Counted from the stretch's first letter, positions 1-5,489 are shown. The stretch is DNA of 6,143 nt from Phycisphaerales bacterium (GCA_029212425.1 JARGNC010000122.1:1-6143); one strand, 5' to 3'. The notes: a model not told the origin generated them from the letters alone. Program-made: numbers and translations.

Positions 1-899
1 TCAATCGATCCGCCCATGCCATGCACTCCCGCAAAGCTTTCGAGTGTCCGCGCGGAGGTGGACCCCACTGCAAAGACGCGACCAATACTGGGCTTCCCAC
101 TGGTGAAATGACCTGCAGCCGACCCCATCGAACACTGCTCCGAGTGCATGTCGTGGTCTTCGAGTTTGTCCGCTTCGATTGGTTTGAAGGTCCCCGCGCC
201 GACATGGAGGACAACCTCGCTCGTGTGCACGCCTTGGTCTTTGAGTCCGGACATCACGCGATCGGTGAAGTGGAGTCCCGCGGTCGGTGCCGCGACGGAT
301 CCCGCGTCGTTGAGGTCCGCGTACATCGTCTGGTACGACGCGCGATCCGACGCATCCGCGATCTCCTCGTGCCTTGCTTTCCGCTGAGACACAATGTACG
401 GCGGGAGCGGTGTCCCCCCCACCGCATCGAGTATCTGCTGCGTGTTCTTGCAGATCATCCCGTCTACCGCGAGCACCCACGCACCAGGTCCTTCGGATGG
501 GAACGGCTCCACAAACTCGATCACAACATCCGTCGTGTTTCCCGCAGGATCAATCAACCCCGCACAACGACCCACTCTGGGACGCTTGGTCTTCACATAC
601 GCGACCCACAGCACACGCTCAGGAGTCGAACCAGGCGCATCGTGCAGATACAGCCCCTCGACCGCACCACCTGTTTCAAGATTGCTCCCCCGGAACCGTG
701 CAGGAACAACCCCAGACCGATTGAACACCAGCAGATCGTCGCGACTCAGCAGTTCAGGAAGATCCGAAAACACGCGATCTTCCAACCGATCCGGATCCGA
801 CTTTGAAACCACCAACAGCCGTGACGAATCCCTCGGCGACGCGGGCTTGGTCGCAATCAGAGACTCTGGGAGATCGAAATCAAGTTCATCGGTCCGCAT
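1..899 (-). CDS. queA: S-adenosylmethionine:tRNA ribosyltransferase-isomerase QueA, C-terminus cut off by the window edge
   Basis: QueA transfers and isomerises the ribosyl part of S-adenosylmethionine onto preQ1-modified tRNA, giving epoxyqueuosine in the cytoplasm, the next-to-last step of queuosine synthesis. I read 299 residues on the minus strand without a stop. The family is usually about 340-360 residues, so roughly the last 50 are missing. The N-terminus MRTDELDFDLPESLIA is typical of the family and fixes the start at 899, although no Shine-Dalgarno sequence is visible. Other hallmarks are PLPPYI (164-169), SVAAPTAGLHFT (201-212), HVGAGTFKP (232-240), HSEQ (252-255) and the VGSTSARTLE block (278-287), which corresponds to the family's VGTTSVRTLE. 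One oddity is FNRSGVVPAR at 59-68, where most relatives have something like FNDTRVIPAR. The gene is divergent from the gene at 1074. The identification is firm. Confidence 0.96.
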   Translation of the reverse strand, partial: MRTDELDFDLPESLIATKPASPRDSSRLLVVSKSDPDRLEDRVFSDLPELLSRDDLLVFNRSGVVPARFRGSNLETGGAVEGLYLHDAPGSTPERVLWVAYVKTKRPRVGRCAGLIDPAGNTTDVVIEFVEPFPSEGPGAWVLAVDGMICKNTQQILDAVGGTPLPPYIVSQRKARHEEIADASDRASYQTMYADLNDAGSVAAPTAGLHFTDRVMSGLKDQGVHTSEVVLHVGAGTFKPIEADKLEDHDMHSEQCSMGSAAGHFTSGKPSIGRVFAVGSTSARTLESFAGVHGMGGSI

Positions 900-1073
900 C
901 GTTGAGGATGGTACGCCTCGCGTTGTGTGGTCAGGACGCAACATCCCGCATGATCCGACACAGTCGTAAACAGGATGCTCCGCAGAGTTCCTGAAAGAGT
1001 CTGATTCCGACTCGGTATTTTCGGACGCTGACCAATCTCACATCCAAGGCACTGGGTTCGCAACTCCATTGGC
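900..1073. other. Divergent intergenic region between queA and the 1074 gene
   Basis: This gap separates two divergent gene starts and must hold the queA promoter. I see no convincing -35/-10 pair on either strand. The only structure is a weak 5-base inverted repeat, GAGTC (997-1001) and GACTC (1009-1013), which could arise by chance. The frame of the 1074 gene is closed upstream by TGA at 1029-1031. Confidence 0.4.
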
Positions 1074-1442
1074 ATGGCATCCAATGGGATCAACTCGGCT
1101 ACCCATGCGACACGGCACCTCGTCTCGCCGATCGTCCGGTGCGTGAGCAATGTGCGCCCTCGCGATGCCTACGACGCACCACCTGGCGCGGCGCCATTCT
1201 CACGATTCCTTCAAGCGAACCGATTGGCGAATCGAGCACCGGATCAGTTCGAGCTTTCCGAAATCCATACCCCACAGCTCAAATCCGACACACCTCAACA
1301 CGCCGCGATGTCCGCCCCGCTGCTTCCGAAGTTGGGCGAGATCTCCGTTCCAGAACCACGACCATCGCTTACTGGAGTCGAGATCCGTCTGCATCAGCAA
1401 TACATCCCTGCGACGGGACGAGCGCTCGATATCTACGCATAG
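1074..1442 (+). CDS. Hypothetical protein, 122 residues, not recognised
   Basis: I do not recognise this protein. It is called coding because its codon choice (ATC, CTC, GAG, GAT, GCG favoured) resembles the flanking genes, while the two overlapping forward frames give Arg/Ser/His-rich translations typical of non-coding shadows. ATG 1074 is the first start after the in-frame TGA at 1029-1031, but no Shine-Dalgarno sequence precedes it, so the start is uncertain. The protein has no signal peptide or membrane segment. Its middle is rich in Pro, Ala and polar residues and looks partly disordered. Residues 46-60 (SRFLQANRLANRAPD) could form a helix, and the C-terminus is GRALDIYA. It lies 81 bases upstream of the putative lipoprotein gene on the same strand and may share its transcript. 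Confidence 0.55.
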   Translation: MASNGINSATHATRHLVSPIVRCVSNVRPRDAYDAPPGAAPFSRFLQANRLANRAPDQFELSEIHTPQLKSDTPQHAAMSAPLLPKLGEISVPEPRPSLTGVEIRLHQQYIPATGRALDIYA

Positions 1443-1459
1443 TTCTCAACCAATGCGTA
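1434..1459. repeat. 7-base inverted repeat over a stop codon
   Basis: TACGCAT (1434-1440) and ATGCGTA (1453-1459) are perfect inverted copies with a 12-base spacer. The left arm reaches into the TAG stop of the 1074 gene. There is no following T-run, so a terminator is doubtful. It could be a weak hairpin, an operator for the next gene, or chance. Confidence 0.3.
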
Positions 1460-1513
1460 TCTTGCTTGCACGAGGCGCTTGATCACACTACCATACACAT
1501 ATCGAACACTTGT

Positions 1514-1517
1514 GGAG
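1514..1517 (+). promoter_or_regulatory. Ribosome binding site that sets the start of the putative lipoprotein gene
   Basis: GGAG lies six bases before ATG 1524. The frame is open further upstream to TTG 1479, and there is another in-frame ATG at 1518, but that ATG abuts the GGAG directly. ATG 1524 is therefore the best start. Confidence 0.6.
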
Positions 1518-1523
1518 ATGTGT

Positions 1524-1976
1524 ATGATTCTCGCCAAAAATCGCCCTATTTCAACCATGCTACTCGCTCGAGCCTTTGCTGGAGCATTTGCGCTGTTGAT
1601 GATCCTCAGTATCCCGAGTTGCATCCAGCGCATCTGGGAACGCGACGATACGGCGTTGGTTCGGATTGTCAATGCGCCGCCGATGATGGTTGAGGAGGGC
1701 GAGAGTCGTCATCTCGTTGTGATGCAAGCACCTTCTCCGGGATGGTCCATCCGTCTGGATGCGACCGAACGCACGCCTATTGGCAAGCGTGTCTTTGTCA
1801 CCATCCGCAAACCGGATCCGGCGTATCAATACACCCAGCAGATTGTATTGATGCGTGTGCTGACCAGTGTCCGCTTGGATTCGGAGATCGAAGTGGTAGG
1901 CCGTCTCCTTGAGCACGATGAGAAAACCAAAGGCAGGGGGTACGCCCCGGTCCCGATCGTTGAGTCATTCGAGTGA
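1524..1976 (+). CDS. Small putative lipoprotein, unknown function, upstream of dprA
   Basis: This 150-residue protein was not matched to a named gene. The start at 1524 rests on GGAG at 1514-1517. The N-terminus has basic residues (K5, R7, R16), then a hydrophobic stretch AFAGAFALLMILSIPSC ending at Cys33. This looks like a type II signal peptide, but the box is Ile-Pro-Ser-Cys and Pro before the last small residue is atypical, so a plain membrane anchor is possible. The exported part (34-150) seems rich in beta strands. The stretch from VVMQAPSPGWSIRLDATERT through VFVTIRKPDP recalls the C-terminal domain of PrcB-type protease-complex proteins, which is only a weak resemblance. The stop overlaps the GTG start of dprA (GTGA at 1973-1976), suggesting co-translation, though no functional link to DprA is evident. 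Confidence 0.8.
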   Translation: MILAKNRPISTMLLARAFAGAFALLMILSIPSCIQRIWERDDTALVRIVNAPPMMVEEGESRHLVVMQAPSPGWSIRLDATERTPIGKRVFVTIRKPDPAYQYTQQIVLMRVLTSVRLDSEIEVVGRLLEHDEKTKGRGYAPVPIVESFE

Positions 1977-3154
1977 ACGCTGAGTCGATGAGCCGAGAAT
2001 CGCGCGACTTGCTCGCGCTCACGCTGATCCCAGGTCTGGGACCAGTGCGGATTGATCGACTCATCCAAGCCGCGGGTTCCCCAAGCGGCGTACTCTCGAT
2101 GTCGCAGAGTCAACTCACGCGCGTTGAAGGGATCGGTCAACAGACCGCGTCCAAGATCATCACAACACGCGCCGATGCCGCTGGATTCGCTCAACAAGAG
2201 CTCGAAACAGTCGCCAACGCTGGTGCATCCATCGTCACCATCATGGATGAGCACTATCCGGAACTGCTCCGCGCGATCCCAGGCGCTCCACCAGTCCTCC
2301 AATATCGCGGCACGCTCGATCCCGATTCCCACAAGCACCCCATCGCGATGGTTGGATCTCGCAAATGCACCATCTATGGCACTGAACAAGCTGCACGATT
2401 CGCAAGCTCGCTGGGAAGCGCGGGATTCACCATCGTCTCCGGCGGAGCACGAGGCATCGACTCAGCAGCACATCGAGGCACGATGGACGCAGGTGGAAAA
2501 ACACTCGTCGTGCTTGGATGCGGACTCGGACATGTCTACCCCAAAGAAAACGCTTCACTCTTCGATCGAGTCGCGGACACAGGCGGCGCGGTGATCTCCG
2601 AACTGCCTTTCAATACACCACCTACAAGCGAGAACTTCCCCGCTCGAAACCGGATCATCTCTGGACTCTCCCTCGGCGTGCTTGTCATTGAAGCCGGACG
2701 ACGATCCGGCGCTCTCATCACCGCTCGGCACGCGGTCGAGGATCATGGACGAGAAGTTTTCGCGCTTCCTGGACGCGTCGATTCGAGCGCTTCTGGAGGC
2801 AGTAACGATCTGCTTAAATCCGGAGCACATCTGGTGACCGATCCAGGAGAAGTCATCGAGATTCTCGAACGCTCTGCAGGGAATCTGCATTCTGGTGCGC
2901 GAACCATCGCACGATCTCCTGCAGCTCGCACAGGACGCAATCACTCTACAGCACCTGTATCGACCCCAGAACCAATCGGGGATCTAGATCCGATCAGCCG
3001 ACAGATTTTGGAGGCGCTTGCTGAACCACGCACAGGAGATCAGTTGTCCGAGCAGCTGGGTCTTGAGCCGGGTCAGATCCGAGCATCCGCAACGATGCTC
3101 GAGATCCAAGGGCGGATCCGACGCGCCGGTCCCTGCTTCGAGCGGACTCGCTGA
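1973..3154 (+). CDS. dprA: DNA processing protein DprA (Smf)
   Basis: DprA binds single-stranded DNA entering during natural transformation, shields it from nucleases and loads RecA onto it. It is also widespread in bacteria not known to be competent. The 393 residues show the full architecture: an N-terminal helix-hairpin-helix region (about 10-63, with IPGLGP and VEGIGQQTASKII), a Rossmann-like DprA core (about 95-298) and a C-terminal winged-helix domain (about 338-390). Core motifs are VGSR (127-130), SGGARGIDSAAHRG (156-169), FPARNRIISG (222-231) and SGALITAR (245-252). The start is either GTG 1973, overlapping the preceding stop as GTGA, or ATG 1988, giving MSRESRDLLALTLIPGLGP, which resembles relatives' N-termini equally well. 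Neither has a strong Shine-Dalgarno sequence. No frameshift or missing motif is seen. Confidence 0.97.
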   Translation: MNAESMSRESRDLLALTLIPGLGPVRIDRLIQAAGSPSGVLSMSQSQLTRVEGIGQQTASKIITTRADAAGFAQQELETVANAGASIVTIMDEHYPELLRAIPGAPPVLQYRGTLDPDSHKHPIAMVGSRKCTIYGTEQAARFASSLGSAGFTIVSGGARGIDSAAHRGTMDAGGKTLVVLGCGLGHVYPKENASLFDRVADTGGAVISELPFNTPPTSENFPARNRIISGLSLGVLVIEAGRRSGALITARHAVEDHGREVFALPGRVDSSASGGSNDLLKSGAHLVTDPGEVIEILERSAGNLHSGARTIARSPAARTGRNHSTAPVSTPEPIGDLDPISRQILEALAEPRTGDQLSEQLGLEPGQIRASATMLEIQGRIRRAGPCFERTR

Positions 3155-3198
3155 TACAGACTGGTTTGGACCCGATAACCATTCGTTTGTTCGGGTCA

Positions 3199-3225
3199 CG
3201 GCAGGATTTGCGCCGGGTTTTTTTT
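3199..3225 (+). terminator. Probable intrinsic terminator of dprA
   Basis: CGGC (3199-3202) and GCCG (3212-3215) can form a short stem around a nine-base loop, followed by GG and eight Ts (3218-3225). It sits 44 bases past the dprA stop. The stem is short, but the preceding GACCCGA/TCGGGTC hairpin (3169-3197) may help. Confidence 0.5.
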
Positions 3226-3288
3226 GACCCGATAACCCCCGAATACTGTCGACTTTCGCTCGAATTTCCACAGAAATCGCAATTGCCC

Positions 3289-3317
3289 TTGTCGTCGGGG
3301 TGCTGATCGGCTATCAT
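3289..3317 (+). promoter_or_regulatory. Sigma70-like promoter for the lexA region
   Basis: TTGTCG (3289-3294) and TATCAT (3312-3317) are separated by exactly 17 bases, matching four and five of six consensus positions. Transcription would start near 3324, about 118 bases before the ORF at 3442. The bases upstream (about 3241-3285) are relatively AT-rich. Predicted from sequence only. Confidence 0.5.
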
Positions 3318-3352
3318 TGACCGAACATTGCTTGAGAAAAGGTGTTTGGTCA
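3318..3352 (+). promoter_or_regulatory. 10-base inverted repeat at the predicted transcription start, candidate operator or leader hairpin
   Basis: TGACCGAACA (3318-3327) and TGTTTGGTCA (3343-3352) are inverted copies matching at nine of ten positions; the tenth would be a G-U pair in RNA. The spacer is 15 bases. The left arm abuts the -10 element and spans the predicted start, a common place for a repressor site. The inner half-sites CGAACA and TGTTTG resemble halves of LexA boxes from Gram-positive bacteria, but those boxes have only about four bases between halves, so LexA autoregulation here is only a hypothesis. Confidence 0.5.
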
Positions 3353-3385
3353 CCCGAGGAAGACCCGATCAGAGTGGAAGAAGAT

Positions 3386-3409
3386 TGAGCACACGCAGCG
3401 TGTGACTCA
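3386..3409 (+). promoter_or_regulatory. Long palindrome in the leader before the 3442 ORF
   Basis: CACACGC (3390-3396) and GCGTGTG (3398-3404) form a perfect 7-base palindrome around A3397. Outside it, TGAG (3386-3389) pairs with CTCA (3406-3409) after one unpaired A at 3405, giving 11-base arms. In RNA this would be a stable hairpin with a CAG loop ending 32 bases before ATG 3442. In DNA it would suit a dimeric regulator. Confidence 0.5.
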
Positions 3410-3441
3410 GCAAAATCCAGACCTGATATCGAGTTCCTCAA

Positions 3442-3987
3442 ATGACAAGTCAGACCCAATCACCTCTCCTTAAGCTCGGCCCCGGCGGCGACTATTCACT
3501 GGAATACGACGACCAACAAGCCGCATTGGGGTCACTCGTGCTCCGCCCCAGGAGCGGGTTCTGCGAGGACATCTCGCATGGGGAAAGCGCAGGCCGCTCA
3601 TTCGAGACGGGTCTGATGACTGTTGCTCGCCGGCAGCGATTGCTCGATCTGGGCATGCTCATCAGCGGGCACAAAGCGATGAACGCCCAGCGTGGGGTGC
3701 TGACTGAACTCCTCACGCAAGTTTCGAAACTCTCCGGAAAGAGCTCCACGCTCACCAATACCAGCAAGCGGAAGGATCCGAACCATGAATCTCACTCCAA
3801 AGCAGCTCAAAATTCTCCAGCTTATCCGCGATTCACGAATTCGCCGTGGCTATTCCCCGACGATGCAAGAGCTCGCCGACGAGATCGGCGTCAGCAAAGT
3901 GACCGTATTCGAACACGTCGAAGCGTTGATCAAAAAGGGAGCGCTCGTCCGAGAAGCGAACAAGGCACGCTCTTTGTCGATTGCTGA
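3442..3987 (+). CDS. Hypothetical ORF upstream of lexA, overlapping its start out of frame
   Basis: I do not recognise this protein. Residues 1 to about 105 look genuinely coded, with neighbour-like codons and a plausible helical stretch, LMTVARRQRLLDLGMLISGH, at about 58-77 followed by a second one to about 98. After the lexA start at 3785 the frame continues for 203 bases, but translates to an Arg/Ser/Pro-rich tail that looks like a shadow of lexA. The true gene may end near the lexA start. The next frame is open from 3708 to a TGA at 3786-3788 that overlaps the lexA ATG as ATGA, so a single -1 shift would give a product of roughly 114 residues with a classic stop/start overlap. That could be a sequencing error, a mutation or programmed slippage (GGA-AAG at 3736-3741 is one place). 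ATG 3442 has only a weak purine-rich site before it. Confidence 0.5.
   Translation: MTSQTQSPLLKLGPGGDYSLEYDDQQAALGSLVLRPRSGFCEDISHGESAGRSFETGLMTVARRQRLLDLGMLISGHKAMNAQRGVLTELLTQVSKLSGKSSTLTNTSKRKDPNHESHSKAAQNSPAYPRFTNSPWLFPDDARARRRDRRQQSDRIRTRRSVDQKGSARPRSEQGTLFVDC
3772..3776 (+). promoter_or_regulatory. Shine-Dalgarno sequence of lexA
   Basis: AAGGA lies eight bases before ATG 3785 and fixes the lexA start inside the preceding ORF. It means lexA can be translated by its own initiation or by re-initiation. Confidence 0.75.
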
Positions 3988-4396
3988 AGGTATCGCGGTC
4001 CCTGATGAATCCCGTCCGATGAAGTACCCGCTCGTCGGTAAAATCGCCGCGGGCTACCCGATCGAGAAGGTTGCTGAGTCCGACGAAGTCGATCTCATTG
4101 AGTTCCTCGGCACCGTCGATGACTCTGGTTCGACCTTCGCGCTCATCGTCGATGGAGAATCCATGCGTGACGAGGGAATCCTTGATGGCGATCTGATCCT
4201 CCTCAAACGCGCACAGGTCGCATCCAACGGCGACCGCGTCGTCGCACTCCTAGAAGATGGTTCGACCACACTGAAAACTTTCTACAAAGAAGCGGACCAC
4301 ATCCGTTTGCAACCCGCAAACCCGGACTTCGATCCGATCCGAGTGCAGTTCTGTCAGATTCAGGGCATCGTCAAGGGCGTCATCCGACGCTACTAA
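3785..4396 (+). CDS. lexA: LexA repressor, SOS-response regulator
   Basis: LexA represses DNA-damage genes as a dimer and cleaves itself when stimulated by RecA filaments on single-stranded DNA. The 203 residues match the usual family length. The N-terminal winged helix (about 1-66) has the LexA opening LTPKQLKILQLIRD and GYSPTMQELADEIG. The C-terminal S24 peptidase-like domain (about 82-203) keeps all catalytic features: the scissile pair Ala89-Gly90 in GKIAAGYP, the nucleophile Ser126 in VDGESMRDEGI, and the general base Lys164 in TTLKTF. The protein should therefore be active in autocleavage. The recognition-helix region (GVSKVTVFEHVEALIKKG, 35-52) differs from the Gln/Ser/Asn-type helices I know from E. 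coli and Bacillus, so its operator is probably different. Transcription probably starts at the promoter near 3289-3317. Confidence 0.97.
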   Translation: MNLTPKQLKILQLIRDSRIRRGYSPTMQELADEIGVSKVTVFEHVEALIKKGALVREANKARSLSIAEGIAVPDESRPMKYPLVGKIAAGYPIEKVAESDEVDLIEFLGTVDDSGSTFALIVDGESMRDEGILDGDLILLKRAQVASNGDRVVALLEDGSTTLKTFYKEADHIRLQPANPDFDPIRVQFCQIQGIVKGVIRRY

Positions 4397-4410
4397 ATTT
4401 CAATCTCATT

Positions 4411-4459
4411 CAAAGACCAACAGCGGCCAATGGGACTAGCCATTGGCCGCTGTTCTTTG
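4411..4459. terminator. Strong bidirectional hairpin between convergent lexA and the dockerin-type gene
   Basis: ACAGCGGCCAATGG (4420-4433) pairs perfectly with CCATTGGCCGCTGT (4440-4453) around a six-base loop. An outer stem, CAAAGA (4411-4416) with TCTTTG (4454-4459), extends it across a three-base bulge, making about 20 bp in all. It lies 14 bases past the lexA stop and 23 bases beyond the stop of the leftward gene. Tails are only mildly T-rich in both directions, but position and stability fit a shared terminator. Confidence 0.85.
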
Positions 4460-4482
4460 GTACTGGTGCAGATTCGGTCGTG

Positions 4483-5397
4483 TTAGGGACAACCGGCGCT
4501 GTACAAAGTGAGAAAGGCAGAGATATCAAGGAAGTTCCAGCTGCCGTCATTGGTCAGATCCGCTGATGGATCTTGTGTATTTAGTAGGGACAGAAACTGC
4601 GAAACATCAATGAAGTTCAGCGATCCATCCTCAATAAAATCAACCAAGCAAGGCGCCGCTGGAGTGGAGCTGTATTCCACATTATCGATGGTCGCTTGCC
4701 CTTGCAGAGGTGAGTTGACATTCCCGCCGTCAAAGGAAGTGATTGAAGTGAACGAATCAATCTCAGGGTCCCACTGGGCATAGGTGTGCGAAAGACTATT
4801 GACAAGATTCCCAGAAAGTGCATCGAACACTTTGGCTTCAAACATTCCGGTCTGGACATCAACATCTAAGCTCACCGTGTACCACCGACCAAGGGTAAAC
4901 TGTGGCCCGCTCATACGCAGATCAACCGCTGGGCGACCGTTGCCCGGCGCGATGAAGAGATTCCACACCCGCCCGGTCCATGCATAGATCAGAGCTTGGG
5001 GGTTCGCGTTGACATCATCCTCCCCTAAGTACCGCGAGTATCCCACACTGACAGGCCAGCCCGCGTTTGTAGAATGCATGGAATCGACTCGCACATCCAT
5101 GCTCACATGATGAAACGGAACCTCAGGTGAAACATACTGATAAAACCCGTTGGTCCCAGGTTCTTGATTGGTCTGGACAGCATTCGTCGGATTGCCATGC
5201 GCATCCGTCGTCTGGATGATGGACATGGTCGGTGACAGAGCTGGGCTGTCAACAGAACGATCGGCGATGTCATTCCAATCGCCTCCTGGGAATGAGCCAA
5301 CTTGGTGAAATTCAAAGTCGTCTGTGATGATCTGGGCGTGAAGGGCTGACGCAACGATCGCCATCCCGATCACGCAGGCAATGCGTGGGGCTTTCAT
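4483..5397 (-). CDS. Secreted protein with C-terminal dockerin-like repeat domain
   Basis: This 304-residue protein begins with a clear Sec signal peptide, MKAPRIACVIGMAIVASALHA, with likely cleavage after Ala21. The middle (about 24-243) is rich in beta strands, Asp, Asn and aromatic residues (DDFEF near 26-30, WYTVSLDVDVQTG at 172-184, ATIDNVEY at 235-242) and resembles concanavalin/LamG-like jelly rolls, so glycan or matrix binding is possible but not shown. The tail from Cys250 has two dockerin-type calcium loops, D-x3-DG-x2-N-x2-D at 253-264 and 280-291, and ends in Gly-Cys-Pro; Cys250 and Cys303 may form a disulfide bond. Such tails are recurrent in Phycisphaerae exported proteins and are thought to attach them to a partner. 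The start is supported by AGGAG (5403-5407) five bases ahead. No catalytic motif is visible. Confidence 0.9.
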   Translation of the reverse strand: MKAPRIACVIGMAIVASALHAQIITDDFEFHQVGSFPGGDWNDIADRSVDSPALSPTMSIIQTTDAHGNPTNAVQTNQEPGTNGFYQYVSPEVPFHHVSMDVRVDSMHSTNAGWPVSVGYSRYLGEDDVNANPQALIYAWTGRVWNLFIAPGNGRPAVDLRMSGPQFTLGRWYTVSLDVDVQTGMFEAKVFDALSGNLVNSLSHTYAQWDPEIDSFTSITSFDGGNVNSPLQGQATIDNVEYSSTPAAPCLVDFIEDGSLNFIDVSQFLSLLNTQDPSADLTNDGSWNFLDISAFLTLYSAGCP

Positions 5398-5418
5398 GGT
5401 TTCTCCTGATTTGTGATG

Positions 5419-5453
5419 CGGGCTTTACCTGTATAGCCCGTGCTAGATGTATA
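5419..5453. promoter_or_regulatory. Inverted and direct repeats in the divergent promoter region
   Basis: CGGGCT (5419-5424) and AGCCCG (5435-5440) form a 6-base inverted repeat with a ten-base spacer. TGTATA occurs at 5430-5435 and 5448-5453, 18 bases apart; on the minus strand both read TATACA, which resembles a -10 element for the dockerin-type gene, though no good -35 accompanies either. The region lies between two divergent genes, one of them a DNA-binding regulator, so these are candidate operator sites. Confidence 0.35.
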
Positions 5454-5483
5454 CGGCTTTAATTTGCAATTGTTGCTGTTTGC

Positions 5484-5489
5484 TATTCT
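5484..5489 (+). promoter_or_regulatory. -10-like element suggesting a leaderless regulator transcript
   Basis: TATTCT ends six bases before ATG 5496, so transcription would begin at or next to the A of the start codon. No Shine-Dalgarno sequence precedes the ATG, which fits. No convincing -35 is found at 17 bases; TTGCAA (5464-5469) is only 14 bases away. Confidence 0.35.

Larger units (their letters stand above)
3169..3369 (+). repeat. Cluster of GACCCGAT elements between dprA and the lexA region
   Basis: GACCCGATAACC occurs at 3169-3180 and again at 3226-3237. GACCCGAT recurs at 3362-3369, and the inverted form TCGGGTC lies at 3191-3197. All are non-coding. The inverted copy can pair with the first copy (7 bp, 15-base loop) or, as TCGGGTCA, with TGACCCGA at 3225-3232 (8 bp), so two alternative RNA folds exist around the T-run at 3218-3225. 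The copies could also be protein-binding sites. Presence of the copies is certain, function is not. Confidence 0.6.

Noticed and set aside
21..806. Long open frame of 261 codons on the plus strand opposite queA
   Set aside because: Its translation is Arg/His/Pro-rich without domain features, and the minus strand there encodes a clear QueA. It is an antisense shadow, as is the minus-strand frame at 1-480.
1139..1693. Open frame of 184 codons overlapping the 1074 gene and the putative lipoprotein gene
   Set aside because: It is Arg/Ser/Thr-rich with unlike codon use and covers two better-supported genes in other frames. The same holds for the frame at 1150-1482.
1826..2389. Minus-strand open frame of 187 codons under dprA
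   Set aside because: It is fully opposite conserved DprA and lipoprotein-gene coding sequence, has no recognisable domain, and is a compositional shadow.
3155..3441. Canonical LexA box (CTGT-N8-ACAG, GAAC-N4-GTTC or GTTC-N7-GTTC type)
   Set aside because: I scanned the lexA leader for these spacings by eye and found none; only the widely spaced CGAACA/TGTTTG halves are present.
3196..3459. Minus-strand open frame in the dprA-lexA gap
   Set aside because: The translation has no domain features and runs across the terminator, promoter and inverted repeats. I treat the gap as non-coding.
4411..4459. Hairpin as a transposon end or attachment site
   Set aside because: There is a single copy, no target duplication and no transposase nearby. 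Its place between two convergent stops fits a terminator.
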